A stretch of DNA of 64,000 bases from Rhodoplanes serenus (GTDB lineage Bacteria; Pseudomonadota; Alphaproteobacteria; Rhizobiales; Xanthobacteraceae): contig WNKV01000006.1 of assembly GCA_009720755.1 (NCBI GenBank), forward strand, positions 124,001 to 188,000, written 5' to 3'. The notes under the pieces are model-generated. The model saw only the letters and a program-made list of their open reading frames with translations. It made no database searches and had not been told where the DNA came from. The translations under genes and the position numbers were made by a program. Below, piece after piece: positions 1 through 8,594 of the stretch (its first letter is position 1; each line of letters starts with the position of its first letter).

Positions 1-596
1 CCGGCCGCGCCCGCAAGGACGAGGAGCTGGCCAAGACCATCGTGCACCGCAAGGAGGTGCCGGCCGATCTGTTCGCCGCCCTGGTTCGCCTGGTGGCCGA
101 GCCGGTGCGCCAGCAGCTTCTGCGCGATCCCGATCCGGATGTGCGCCGCCGCATGGCGCAGTGCCTGCTGACGCCGGCGGAGCCGGCCACGGAGTCCAAG
201 ACCCGCGGCCCGGCCCGCACCCGCCCGCCCGAGAAGCCGCGTGAGGCCGATCTCGGGGCGGCCCGCGCCCAGCTCGTCGACGCGGCCCGCGGCGGCAAGC
301 TCGATGCCACGGTGGACAATCTCGCCGCGCTCGCCCGCGTGCCCGCCGAGGCGGTGCGCAACCTGGTGCGGCTCGGCTTCGAGGATGGTGCGCTGGTGCT
401 GTGCAAGGCGGCCGGCCTCGGCTGGCCGGACGCCAAGCTCGTCTTCACGGTGCTGATGACCCGCAACGCCCGAGTCGACTACAAGGCGGCGTTCGAGCGC
501 TTCATCACCCTGTCGGGCGACACGACCGAACGCACCGTGCGCTACCTGAAGGCCAAGCGGTCGCCGTCGATCGTCGAGCTGCGCCGCATGCTCTGA
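1..596 (+). CDS. DUF2336-like protein, C-terminal part (5' end outside window)
   Basis: The reading frame is open from the left edge of the window, so this is the last ~198 residues of a longer protein. The visible part has a helical HEAT-like stretch (DPDPDVRRRMAQCLL), a variable Pro/Arg/Lys-rich linker, and a conserved-looking C-terminal helical region (VLMTRNARVDYKAAFERF, then ERTVRYLK). This resembles the DUF2336 family common in Hyphomicrobiales, whose function is unknown. The 3' end overlaps the convergent TRAP-binding-protein gene by 55 bases. The family call rests on pattern memory only. Confidence 0.55.
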   Translation, partial: GRARKDEELAKTIVHRKEVPADLFAALVRLVAEPVRQQLLRDPDPDVRRRMAQCLLTPAEPATESKTRGPARTRPPEKPREADLGAARAQLVDAARGGKLDATVDNLAALARVPAEAVRNLVRLGFEDGALVLCKAAGLGWPDAKLVFTVLMTRNARVDYKAAFERFITLSGDTTERTVRYLKAKRSPSIVELRRML

Positions 597-1642
597 CGGC
601 CCGGAACCGCAACCGGAACCGCGACCGGCGCGCCGATCGTGTGTGCGGTGACGGTCGCGAACGCCTCGTCGGCCAGCAGTCCGCGGACGACGAGATCACG
701 CCACAGCGGCGCGAGCCGGTGCCGCAGCGGCGCCACCTCGATCCACGACATCACGACGCCGTGGCGCGCCGTCATCTCGGCGAGGTCGTGGCGCGCCGCC
801 TCGGCGGTGATCCGCGCATAGGTCCGTCCCGCGCTGTCGGCGGCTTCGGCCAGCAGGGCGCGGTCGTCCGGCCCGAGCATCTGCCAGGCCCGCTCGGCGA
901 TCAGCATCGGCCACAGACGCGGCGCCGTGCCGACCACCGCCACATGGGGGGCGACGGCGGCGAAGTGGGCGGTCGGCACCTCGCCGAGCGGCAGCACCGT
1001 CGCTTCCACGAGGCCGCGGCGCAGCGCCAGGTAGGTCTCGTTCCAGCCGAGCGCGACCGGCTGCGCGCCGAGCGAGCGCCACGAGCGGTCGGCGAGATCG
1101 TCCGGCCGGACCCGGATGCGCAGCCCGATGAGATCGGCGGCGGAGCGCAGCGGGCGGGTCGACGCGACGATCCGGTCGTTGGTGCGAACCCCGGTGAACG
1201 CGGTCGAGACGAAGCGCACGCCGTGCCGCTGGAGCAGCGCGTCCTCGGCGCGGCGGAACACCGGCCCGGCCAGATAGGCGCGGAGCTGATCGGCGGAGAC
1301 CATCAGCCAGGGCAGCGACAGCGCACCGAGTTCGCGCGGCGCCACATGGCGGATCGCGTCCAACGGTCCGGTGTACAGATCGATGGTGCCGGCCTTCAGC
1401 CCTTCCACCGGCAGGGCCGGTCCGGTCGCCCCGGCCGGCCCGTCACCGAGCCGCAGCACGATGCGCAGGCGGCCGGCCGAGCGCCTCTCCACCGCGGCCT
1501 TGAATTCGGCCAGCGCCGCTGCTTCCGGGCTGCCGGGGCCGGCCGGCTCGCTCAGTCGCAGGGTGGTCTGGGACTGCGCGGCGCCGGGGCCGGCCACCAG
1601 GGTGGCGGCCAGCAGAGCGGCGATCGTCGTCGTCTTGGTCAT
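542..1642 (-). CDS. TRAP transporter solute-binding protein (DctP family)
   Basis: A 366-residue periplasmic protein. It starts with a Sec signal peptide (MTKTTTIAALLAATLVAG, cleavage near GAAQSQ) and continues with a DctP-like fold: TTLRLSEPAGPGSP near the N terminus, then LKAGTIDLYTG, and an RIRVRPDD segment where DctP proteins carry the ligand-contacting arginine. The ATG at 1642 is preceded by AAGGAG at good spacing; a GTG 15 bases upstream is less likely. No DctQ or DctM membrane subunit is visible, so it is an orphan here. It is divergent from the LysR gene, which may control it. Its last ~18 codons overlap the end of the convergent DUF2336-like gene. The ligand is unknown, probably an organic acid. 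Confidence 0.75.
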   Translation of the reverse strand: MTKTTTIAALLAATLVAGPGAAQSQTTLRLSEPAGPGSPEAAALAEFKAAVERRSAGRLRIVLRLGDGPAGATGPALPVEGLKAGTIDLYTGPLDAIRHVAPRELGALSLPWLMVSADQLRAYLAGPVFRRAEDALLQRHGVRFVSTAFTGVRTNDRIVASTRPLRSAADLIGLRIRVRPDDLADRSWRSLGAQPVALGWNETYLALRRGLVEATVLPLGEVPTAHFAAVAPHVAVVGTAPRLWPMLIAERAWQMLGPDDRALLAEAADSAGRTYARITAEAARHDLAEMTARHGVVMSWIEVAPLRHRLAPLWRDLVVRGLLADEAFATVTAHTIGAPVAVPVAVPGRQSMRRSSTIDGDRLAFR

Positions 1643-1853
1643 GGACAGCTCCTTCACGCGGGAGCCGGTCGCGTGCGACGCGCCCGTGCTTCCGCCGAAG
1701 CACTGGACATCGCCGCACTGATGCGGTCAAATTATCATTCGTGATCGGGATTGAACGTCGAAATTTATCAAGCCGGATCGGCTCGACCGCACCTGCCACG
1801 ACGCGATGTCCGCGACAGAGACCGGGGCCACGGCGATGGACAGGAGGTGAGGC

Positions 1854-2801
1854 GTGCTCGACGTCCGCTTGCTGCAAGCCTTCTACTGGGTGGCGACGCT
1901 CGGCGGCTTCCACAAGGCGGCGGCCCGCCTGAACATCACCCAGCCGGCGGTGTCGCAGCGCGTCGTTCAGCTCGAGGCCGAGCTCGGCGTCACGCTGATC
2001 GAGCGAACCCGCCGCAGCGTCGCCTGCACGGAGCGCGGGCGCGAGCTGCTCGCCCATGTGGAGCGTCTGCTGACCCTCCACGACAAGCTCCATCACGCGG
2101 TCGCGGCGCCCGAGACGATCCACGGCGTGCTCCGGCTCGGCGTCGTCGAGACCATCGTGCATACCTGGCTCCAGGACTTCATGCGGGTGCTCGACGAACG
2201 CTATCCGAACCTCGTCCTGGAGATCGACGCCGGCGCCTCGCCTCCCATCGAGGACAAGCTGCATGCCAACGAGATCGACCTGGCGATCCTGCTGCTGCCG
2301 CTCGCCCATGCGGATCTCGAGGTGCGCGAGCTGTGCCGGTTTCCGATGGGGCTCGTCGCCAGCCCGCGCCTCGGCCTCGGCGGCCGGCGGGTGACGCTGG
2401 AGCAGGTGGCGGCCCACCACGTCATCACCTTCGCGCGCCGCGGCGAGGCCCATGCGGCGGTGCGCCAGGCCTTCGCCGAGGTGCCGGACCTGCGGCTGCA
2501 TGCCAGCTCGACGCTCGCCCCGATCGTCCGCATGGCGATCGACGGGCTGGCGGTCGCCGGCGTGCCGCCGGCCGCGGTGTGGCGCGAGATCGCCGACGGC
2601 GATCTCGAGGTGGTCGAGACCGGCGCCTCGTTCGCCGACCTGCGCTTCGTAGCCTGCTGGCGGCCGACCCCGGAGCGGCGGCTGATCCGCGCCGTGACGG
2701 CACTGGCGGCCGAGGTGGCGGGGCGGGCGACGCACGGCGCTGTGGCGGCCGCGGGCCGGGCCGGGCGCGGTCGAGCGATGGGCCGGCGGTCGCGACGGTG
2801 A
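1854..2801 (+). CDS. LysR-family transcriptional regulator
   Basis: A 315-residue LysR regulator. The N-terminal winged helix-turn-helix is clear (LLQAFYWVATLGGFHKAAARL, then the recognition helix TQPAVSQRVVQLE), followed by a LysR substrate-binding domain (HGVLRLGVVETIV..., residues ~90-290). The GTG start at 1854 has a strong AGGAGGT about 5 bases upstream. It is divergent from the TRAP-binding-protein gene across ~210 bases and is followed after 33 bases by a guanine deaminase gene. LysR proteins usually activate the divergent neighbour in response to a small ligand, so the TRAP gene and/or the deaminase are likely targets. The C-terminal ~25 residues are Ala/Arg/Gly-rich and probably disordered. 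Confidence 0.9.
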   Translation: MLDVRLLQAFYWVATLGGFHKAAARLNITQPAVSQRVVQLEAELGVTLIERTRRSVACTERGRELLAHVERLLTLHDKLHHAVAAPETIHGVLRLGVVETIVHTWLQDFMRVLDERYPNLVLEIDAGASPPIEDKLHANEIDLAILLLPLAHADLEVRELCRFPMGLVASPRLGLGGRRVTLEQVAAHHVITFARRGEAHAAVRQAFAEVPDLRLHASSTLAPIVRMAIDGLAVAGVPPAAVWREIADGDLEVVETGASFADLRFVACWRPTPERRLIRAVTALAAEVAGRATHGAVAAAGRAGRGRAMGRRSRR

Positions 2802-2834
2802 GATCGTGGGAACTGGAGCAAGAGGGAGGACCCC

Positions 2835-3302
2835 GTGTCGGAGATCGAGTTCATGCGGCGCGCCATCGCGCTGTCCTGCGAGTCGGTGGAGACCGGCGGC
2901 GGCCCGTTCGGCGCCGTGGTGGTGCGCGACGGGCGCATCATCGGCGAGGGTGCCAATCGCGTGGTGCCGGACCGCGATCCGACCGCCCATGCCGAGGTGG
3001 TGGCGATCCGCGACGCCTGCCGCACGATCGGCTCGCACGATCTCTCCGGCAGCGTCGTCTACACGAGCTGCGAGCCATGCCCGATGTGCCTCGCCGCAGT
3101 ATGGTGGGCACGGGTGCGCGAGGTGGTGTACGGCAATGGTCGCGCCGATGCGGCGGCGATCGGCTTCGACGACGCGGCGATCTACGACGAGGTGGCGCGG
3201 CCCCTCGAGGCGCGCGCCCTACCGCTGCGCCGCCTCGCCGCCGACGAGGCCGCCGAAGCGTTTCGGCTGTGGGCCGCGAGCCCCGACAAGGTGCGCTACT
3301 GA
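2835..3302 (+). CDS. guaD: Guanine deaminase (cytidine-deaminase fold)
   Basis: A 155-residue zinc nucleoside/base deaminase. Zinc ligands and the catalytic Glu are visible: HAE (His52, Glu54) and PCPMC (Cys82, Cys85). The overall pattern (GGGPFGAVVV, DPTAHAEV, YTSCEPCPMCL, GFDDAAIYDEV and a C-terminal KVRY) matches the Bacillus-type domain-swapped guanine deaminase, whose C-terminal tyrosine closes the active site. Length is typical (~156). It would convert guanine to xanthine plus ammonia in purine salvage or catabolism. The GTG start has GGGAGGA upstream. It probably shares a transcript with the LysR gene. A broader cytosine/adenosine deaminase role is the alternative. Confidence 0.8.
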   Translation: MSEIEFMRRAIALSCESVETGGGPFGAVVVRDGRIIGEGANRVVPDRDPTAHAEVVAIRDACRTIGSHDLSGSVVYTSCEPCPMCLAAVWWARVREVVYGNGRADAAAIGFDDAAIYDEVARPLEARALPLRRLAADEAAEAFRLWAASPDKVRY

Positions 3303-3350
3303 GATCGGGGCGGGCGAGCGCGGAGCGGCGTCGGCCGCCTCGCGCGCCCG

Positions 3351-4484
3351 TCAGTCCAGCGTGCGGCGGAAGCGGCGCACCGCGATCGTCATGGCGAGCA
3401 GCATCAGCACCACCAGGGCGATCGCATCGTAGTGCAGGTCCGCGAGGGTCGAGCCCTTCAGCATGATCGAGCGGACGATGCGCAGATAGTGGGTGAGGGG
3501 CAGCGCCTCGCCCACCACCTGGGCCCAGTCCGGCATGCCGGCATACGGGAACAGGAAGCCGGACAGCAGCAGGTTCGGCAGGAAGAACATCATCGACATC
3601 TGCATCGCCTGGAGCTGGTTCTGGGCGAGCGTCGAGAAGGTGTAGCCGACCGACAAGTTGGTGGCGATGAACAGGGTGGTCAGCGTGGCGAGCAGCACCA
3701 GATCGCCGAAGATCGGCACCGCGAACAGCAGGACGCCGGCCCCGATGATCAGGGTCGCCTGAAGGAAGCCGATCACCACGTATGGCGCGATCTTGCCCAG
3801 CATGATCTCGACCGGCGTGATCGGCATGGCGAGCAGCGCCTCCATGGTGCCGCGCTCGGTCTCGCGGGTCACGGCGAGGGCCGTGTAGATCAGCATGGTC
3901 AGCGTCAGGATGGTGCCGAGCAGGCCCGGCACGATGTTGAGCTGGCTCACCGCGGCGGGATTGTAGCGGGCGTGGGTGCGGACCTCGAAGGGCGGCGGCG
4001 TGCTCTCGGGGATCGAGCGGTCCCATAGCAGCGCCGTGCGGGTCAGCGTGGTCAGTGCCGCGAGCGCCGAGCCGGCGGCGACCGGATCGGTGGCATCGGC
4101 CGCCACCAGCAGGGCGGGGCGATCACCGCGGCGCAGGTCCCGCTCGAAGTTCGCCGGGATCTCGATCCCGAACAGCACGGCGCCCGATTGCAGCAGATGG
4201 TCGAACTCCTGCTCGTCGCGGGCCTCGCGGACGATCTTGAAATAACGGGTGTTCTCCATGGCGCGCAGGATCGAGCGGCCGATGTCGCTCGATTCCTGGA
4301 GCAGCACCGCGGTCGGCAGGTTGCGCGGCTGGGTGTTGATGGCGTAGCCGAACAGCAGGAGCTGCATCAGCGGAATGGTGATCATGGTGGCGAGCGAGAC
4401 GCGGTCGCGCCGGAGCTGCAACACCTCCTTGATCAGCATGGCGCCGACCCGGCGCAGGGCCATCACCATCCCGTCGCCCCTCAT
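3351..4484 (-). CDS. ABC-2 type transport permease (efflux)
   Basis: A 377-residue inner-membrane permease of the ABC-2 class (YbhR/YhhJ-like). One membrane segment lies near the N terminus (MITIPLMQLLLFGYAIN), then a large periplasmic domain, then about five C-terminal segments (GLLGTILTLTMLIYTALA, PYVVIGFLQATLIIGAGVLL, and others). The motif ETERGTMEALLAMP is typical of the family. The ATG at 4484 is chosen because GGAGG lies 8 bases upstream; the frame extends further, but only through an intergenic palindromic repeat. It is the last gene of the TetR-HlyD-ATPase-permease operon and forms the pore of the exporter. Such systems export drugs or other amphipathic compounds; the substrate is unknown. 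Confidence 0.87.
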   Translation of the reverse strand: MRGDGMVMALRRVGAMLIKEVLQLRRDRVSLATMITIPLMQLLLFGYAINTQPRNLPTAVLLQESSDIGRSILRAMENTRYFKIVREARDEQEFDHLLQSGAVLFGIEIPANFERDLRRGDRPALLVAADATDPVAAGSALAALTTLTRTALLWDRSIPESTPPPFEVRTHARYNPAAVSQLNIVPGLLGTILTLTMLIYTALAVTRETERGTMEALLAMPITPVEIMLGKIAPYVVIGFLQATLIIGAGVLLFAVPIFGDLVLLATLTTLFIATNLSVGYTFSTLAQNQLQAMQMSMMFFLPNLLLSGFLFPYAGMPDWAQVVGEALPLTHYLRIVRSIMLKGSTLADLHYDAIALVVLMLLAMTIAVRRFRRTLD

Positions 4485-4511
4485 GACGGCGGCCTCCATC
4501 CCGTCCGGCTC

Positions 4512-4601
4512 GTCATGCCCGCGCTTGTCGCGGGCATCCACGTCGTTTCGCGAGCGGCACGCAACGACGCCGTGGATGGCCGGGACGAGCCCGGCCATGA
4601 C
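4512..4601. repeat. Intergenic palindromic repeat inside the efflux operon
   Basis: A 90-bp imperfect inverted repeat bounded by GTCATG and CATGAC. Inner arms match as GCCCGCGCTTGTCGCGGGC and GGCCGGGACGAGCCCGGCC. It belongs to a repeat type abundant between genes in Hyphomicrobiales. Read as protein it gives the well-known spurious peptide MAGLVPAIH..., so start codons inside it should be distrusted. It separates the ATPase and permease genes of one operon and could act as an mRNA hairpin. Confidence 0.85.
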
Positions 4602-4650
4602 GGCCGAAACCGGCGTGAACTCGACAAGGCGGGCAGAGACGCATGGCGCT

Positions 4651-5616
4651 TCATGCGCGGCCTCCCTGGCCGCGGCTCATCAGGTCGATGAACACGTCTT
4701 CGAGCGAGGGCTCCGAGGGCTCCCAGGTGAGCGCCGAATCGGCGCGCAGATCCGCGATGGCGGCGTCCACCTTGTCGCGGTCGGGGCCGGAAACGTGCAG
4801 CGAGGTGCCGAACGGCGCCACCATGGTGATGCCGTCGCGCCGCGCCAGCGTCTCGGCGAGGCCCGCGAGGTTGGGGCCGGAGACCGTCCAGGTGGTGAGA
4901 TGCGAGGCGGCGATCACCTCCGGCACGCTGCCCTGCGCCAGCAGCGTCCCGTAGGCGATGTAAGCGATCTCGTGGCAGCGCTCCGCCTCGTCCATGTAGT
5001 GGGTGGAAACCAGCACGGTCAGGCCCTGAGCGGCCAGCATGTGGATCTCGTTCCAGAACTCGCGCCGCGCCTTCGGGTCGACGCCGGCGGTCGGCTCGTC
5101 GAGGAGCAGCAGCTTGGGATTGGGTAGCGTGCAGGCGCCGAGCGCCAGGCGCTGCTTCCAGCCGCCCGACAGCGCCCCGGCGAGCTGCTCGGCGCGATCG
5201 TCGAGCCCGAGCCGCTCGATGGCGGCGCGGGCGGCGCGGCGCGGCGACGGCAGGCCGTAGACGCGCGCCACGAACTCCAGGTTCTCGCGCACCGACAGGT
5301 CCTTGTAGAGGCTGAAGTGCTGCGTCATGTAGCCGACGTGGCGGCGGATCTTCTCGCCCTCGGTGCGGATGTCGTAGCCGAGGCAGGTGCCGCGGCCGGC
5401 ATCGGGCGTCAGCAGCCCGCACAGCATGCGGATGGTGGTGGTCTTGCCCGAGCCGTTGGGACCGAGGAAGCCGTAGATGGCGCCGCGCCGCACCTGCATG
5501 GTGAGATCGCGCACCACCACATTGGCGCCGAACGACTTGGTCAGCCCCTCGACCGCGATGGCAATGTCGGCGCCGCGCGTGCCGTCCGGTCCGGCGCGCT
5601 CGTCGGCCGTGCTCAT
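4651..5616 (-). CDS. ABC transporter ATP-binding protein (efflux)
   Basis: A 321-residue ATPase of the DrrA/YbhF type. Walker A is GPNGSGKT, the Q-loop region YMTQHFSLYKDLSV, the signature LSGGWKQR, and Walker B LLLLDEPTAGVD with the H-loop at STH. A C-terminal extension follows the nucleotide-binding domain and ends in PSLEDVFIDLMSR, typical of ABC-2 exporters. Its ATG overlaps the stop of the HlyD gene (ATGA), indicating translational coupling. It powers the downstream ABC-2 permease. Signature position 5 is Trp (LSGGW) rather than the commoner Gln or Met. Confidence 0.93.
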   Translation of the reverse strand: MSTADERAGPDGTRGADIAIAVEGLTKSFGANVVVRDLTMQVRRGAIYGFLGPNGSGKTTTIRMLCGLLTPDAGRGTCLGYDIRTEGEKIRRHVGYMTQHFSLYKDLSVRENLEFVARVYGLPSPRRAARAAIERLGLDDRAEQLAGALSGGWKQRLALGACTLPNPKLLLLDEPTAGVDPKARREFWNEIHMLAAQGLTVLVSTHYMDEAERCHEIAYIAYGTLLAQGSVPEVIAASHLTTWTVSGPNLAGLAETLARRDGITMVAPFGTSLHVSGPDRDKVDAAIADLRADSALTWEPSEPSLEDVFIDLMSRGQGGRA

Positions 5617-6407
5617 CGGGCCGCCGTGGCGGCGGCCGGACGCGCCCCGAGGGCGACGTCGATCGGCTGGCCGACCCGCAGCGCCTCCGGCCTGTCGGGC
5701 AGCGCCTCGATCATGAACACCAGCTTGTCGCGCTCCTGAAGGCTGTAGATCACCGGCGGGGTGAACTCGGCCGTGCGGGCGATGAAGCTCACGCGGGCCG
5801 TGAGGTCGGCGGCGCAGCCGTCGCAGGAGACCCGCACGGTGTCGCCATAGGCAAGGCGGGGCAGCGTCTCCTGCGGCACGAAGAAGCGGACCTTGAGATT
5901 GCCCGGCGGCAGGATGGCGAGCACCGGCTTGCCGGCCGCCACCATCTCGCCGGGGCGGAAGTAGATCTGCTGCACGGTGCCGGCGACCGGGCTCACCAGC
6001 ACCCGACGGGCGAGATGCGTCTGGGCGGTGACGAGCCGGGCGCGTGCGGTGCGCAACGCCGCCTCCGCCTCGTCGAAGGTCTTCTGGGTGCCGGCCTGGG
6101 TCTTCAGCAGGGTGCGGGCGCGCTCGTAGGCCGTCTGGGCGTTCTCGAGCTGCGCCTCGTACATGTTCAGCTCGGCGCGTTGCAGGGCGTCGTCGACGGT
6201 GAACAGCGGTGCGCTGGCGGCGACCCGGTCACCCTCGCGGACCGACAGCGTCTCGACGCGGCCCGCCTCGTCAGGGCCGACGAAGATCAGGTTGGCCTCG
6301 ACCCAGCCCTGATAGGTCGGGGTGGTCGGCTGGCAGCCGGCGAGCGCGATCGCGACGGCGGCGACGAGGAAGAGAACAGGCGGGAGCCACGGGCGATGCG
6401 TCGTCAT
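5613..6407 (-). CDS. HlyD-family membrane-fusion lipoprotein
   Basis: A 264-residue periplasmic adaptor. The N terminus is a lipoprotein signal (hydrophobic core FLVAAVAIA, lipobox LAGC, so Cys25 would be lipidated). It is followed by a biotinyl-lipoyl-like half (GRVETLSVREGDRVAASAPLF), a coiled-coil hairpin (residues ~75-120, RAELNMYEAQLENAQTAYERAR), and the second half (LVSPVAGTVQQIYFRPGEMV). It would bridge the ABC-2 permease to an outer-membrane channel, as YbhG does. Start and stop overlap neighbours by ATGA on both sides, so the operon is tightly coupled. No outer-membrane channel gene is visible nearby. Confidence 0.9.
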   Translation of the reverse strand: MTTHRPWLPPVLFLVAAVAIALAGCQPTTPTYQGWVEANLIFVGPDEAGRVETLSVREGDRVAASAPLFTVDDALQRAELNMYEAQLENAQTAYERARTLLKTQAGTQKTFDEAEAALRTARARLVTAQTHLARRVLVSPVAGTVQQIYFRPGEMVAAGKPVLAILPPGNLKVRFFVPQETLPRLAYGDTVRVSCDGCAADLTARVSFIARTAEFTPPVIYSLQERDKLVFMIEALPDRPEALRVGQPIDVALGARPAAATAAR

Positions 6408-7132
6408 GGCGTCGCGTCCCGGTCGAACAGGAGGTCGAGATGGGTGCGCATCATCGCCTCGACATCGAGCGGCATGTGGCGCTCGAACAGGCTGGCCCAC
6501 ACCACCGCCAGCAGGCCGGGCGCGACCACGAGCTGGGGAACGTCGACGAGGGCGCGATGCCGGATCTCGCCGCGCTCGACCGCGCGTGCCAGCAACGTTC
6601 GGATCGCCTCCATGGCGGGACCGGCGACATGGCGGAAGTGAAACTCGGCGAGGCGCGGGAACCGCGGGCCCTCCGCCATCACCAGCCGCAGCACGTGGCG
6701 GCGCGGCGTGCCGTAGATCTCCTTGGCGAACAGGCCGAGCAGGTGCTCCAGCGCCGTGCGGACCGGGACGTCGTGGCTCGGCAGCGCCTTGAGGTCGGCG
6801 ATCAGCGGCCCGAGCATCGAAGTGATCAGCTCCTGGAACAGCGCCTCCTTGTCGCTGAAGTAGAGATAGATGGTGCCCTTGGCGATGCCGGCCCGTCGGG
6901 CCACGTCGTCGAGCCGGGTGGCCGCAAAGCCGCGCTCGCTGAACTCGTCGAGGGCGGCCTTGAGGATGGCGTCGCGCCGTGCCGCCGTCTTGTCGGCGCG
7001 GCGTGAACGCTTCGCCGGCGGCGCCGCGCGGCCGTCCTGTGCGGCGTCCGGGGGCGAGCCGCCGGGGCGGGACGGCGGCTCGGGCGGCGGGGTCGCGCGG
7101 GGCCGGGATGCGGCGGGTCGGGGCGGTGCCAT
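6404..7132 (-). CDS. TetR/AcrR-family regulator of the efflux operon
   Basis: A 242-residue TetR-type repressor. The first ~45 residues are a Pro/Arg-rich tail. The DNA-binding domain is at ~48-95 (ARRDAILKAALDEFSERGFAATRLDDVARRAGIAKGTIYLYFSDKEALF), and the rest is a helical ligand domain. It is the first gene of the operon with the HlyD, ATPase and permease genes, which overlap by ATGA. A perfect palindrome (7145-7164) lies 13 bases upstream of the start and is the obvious autoregulatory operator. It likely derepresses the pump when a substrate binds. The basic tail is unusual in length; a start at an internal codon cannot be excluded. Confidence 0.92.
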   Translation of the reverse strand: MAPPRPAASRPRATPPPEPPSRPGGSPPDAAQDGRAAPPAKRSRRADKTAARRDAILKAALDEFSERGFAATRLDDVARRAGIAKGTIYLYFSDKEALFQELITSMLGPLIADLKALPSHDVPVRTALEHLLGLFAKEIYGTPRRHVLRLVMAEGPRFPRLAEFHFRHVAGPAMEAIRTLLARAVERGEIRHRALVDVPQLVVAPGLLAVVWASLFERHMPLDVEAMMRTHLDLLFDRDATP

Positions 7133-7144
7133 GCGGGCAATCCA

Positions 7145-7164
7145 ATGACTGACTGGTCAGTCAT
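7145..7164. promoter_or_regulatory. Palindromic operator of the TetR efflux operon
   Basis: ATGACTGAC-TG-GTCAGTCAT: two perfect 9-bp arms with a 2-base centre, ending 13 bases from the TetR start codon. The TGACTGACTGGTCAGTCA core is typical of TetR-family operators. It is probably bound by the adjacent regulator. Confidence 0.8.
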
Positions 7165-7409
7165 ATTTACGCCCGGAAACGGCTGCCGGCAAGATGCGCC
7201 GGGATCGCGAGTGTTACGGATGGTGGGAGACGGGGCGGGGGACTTGTCGGCCGGCGCCGGACACGCGCGTCGCGCCGAGGGAGGCCGGACCGACGGGAGG
7301 AGTGCGAGAGGCCGGGCGCGAGCCTGTCGATGGCCGACAGAGGATGCCGGGCGGGCGGAGGGCGAGGAGCGGAGGCGGCGGCGCGCCGCCCCCGCGGGTC
7401 AGGTCGGCG

Positions 7410-8594
7410 TCACTTCATCACGCACTCGGCCGCGTAGGCGTCGGCGGCATCGTCGAACACTTTCTCGACCACCTCGGTGGCGAACTTGCCGTCCGGCCGC
7501 TTGACCGCCTTGACCACATAGAAGTCCTGGATCGGGAAGCCGTTGCGACCGATCTTGAAGTCGCCGCGCACCGACTTGAAGGGGGCGGCGGCGAGCGCCT
7601 GCCGGAACGCTTGCTTGTCGGCCACCTTGCCGCCGGTGGTCTTCAGCGCACCGTCGATCAGCTTGGCGGCGTCGTAGCCCTGCGCCGCATAGAGCGACGG
7701 CACCACGCCGTACTCCTTCTCGTAGGCGGTGACGAACGCCTTGTTCTCCGCCGTGTCGATGCTCGGCGCCCACTCGGCCCCCGACAGCAGTCCGACGGCG
7801 GCATCCTGGGTGGCCGGCAGCGTCGTCTCGTCCACCGTGAAGGCGGAGAGGAACGGGATCTTGCCGGCGAGCCCGGCCTGCGCGAACTGCTTGGTCAGGT
7901 TCACGCCCATGCCGCCCGGCATGAAGGTGAACAGCGCGTCCGGATTGGCGGCCGCGATCTTGGCGAGCTCGGCCGAGAAGTCGAGCTGGCCGAGCTGGGT
8001 GAAGATCTCGTCCACCACCTCGCCCTTGAAGTGACGCTTGAAGCCGGCCATCGAATCCTTGCCGGCCTGGTAGTTCGGGGTCATCAGCACGACGCGCTTG
8101 AAGCCGCGGTCCTGCGCGTACTTGCCCATCACCTCGTGGTTCTGATCGTTCTGGTAGGAAGTCGAGAAGTAGAAGGGCGAGCAGCCCTTGCCGGCGAGCG
8201 GCGAGGGGCCGGCATTGCCGGAGATCAGGAAGGTCTGCGAGTCGAGCACCGGCTTGGCGATCGCCATCATGACGTTGGAGAACACCACGCCGGCGACGAG
8301 ATCGACCTTGTCGCGGTCGAGCAGCGCCCGCACCTTGGTGACGGCGACGTCGGGCTTCAGCTCGTCATCGACGACGATCACCTCGGTGGGCTGGCCGCCG
8401 AGCTTGCCGCCCAGCTCCTTAACGGCCAGCATGAAGCCGTCGCGCATGTGGATGCCGAGCGGCGCCGACGGGCCCGACAGGGTGGAGACGAAGCCGATCT
8501 TCACCGGATCGGCGGCCGCCGGAGTGACGGCGGCGGCGACGGACATCACCACGGCCGAAGCGGTGGCGAGAAGGCACTTCCTGGTCGGCGACAT
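7410..8594 (-). CDS. Branched-chain amino-acid type ABC solute-binding protein
   Basis: A 394-residue periplasmic binding protein of the LivK/HAAP family. A Sec signal peptide (LLATASAVVMSVAAAVTPAAA) precedes DPVKIGFVSTLSGPSAPLGIHMRDGFMLAVKELGG, which is diagnostic. The Leu/Ile/Val-type two-lobe fold follows. Start 8594 has AAGGAGGGA upstream. No permease or ATPase genes are nearby. It is divergent from the aryl-CoA monooxygenase operon across 554 bases. Members of this family often bind aromatic acids when located in aromatic degradation loci, so the pathway substrate is the likely ligand; this is inference from position. Confidence 0.88.
   Translation of the reverse strand: MSPTRKCLLATASAVVMSVAAAVTPAAADPVKIGFVSTLSGPSAPLGIHMRDGFMLAVKELGGKLGGQPTEVIVVDDELKPDVAVTKVRALLDRDKVDLVAGVVFSNVMMAIAKPVLDSQTFLISGNAGPSPLAGKGCSPFYFSTSYQNDQNHEVMGKYAQDRGFKRVVLMTPNYQAGKDSMAGFKRHFKGEVVDEIFTQLGQLDFSAELAKIAAANPDALFTFMPGGMGVNLTKQFAQAGLAGKIPFLSAFTVDETTLPATQDAAVGLLSGAEWAPSIDTAENKAFVTAYEKEYGVVPSLYAAQGYDAAKLIDGALKTTGGKVADKQAFRQALAAAPFKSVRGDFKIGRNGFPIQDFYVVKAVKRPDGKFATEVVEKVFDDAADAYAAECVMK

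Noticed and set aside
4485-4598. An N-terminal extension of the ABC-2 permease starting MAGLVPAIH
   Set aside because: It is encoded by an intergenic palindromic repeat; a better start with GGAGG is at 4484.
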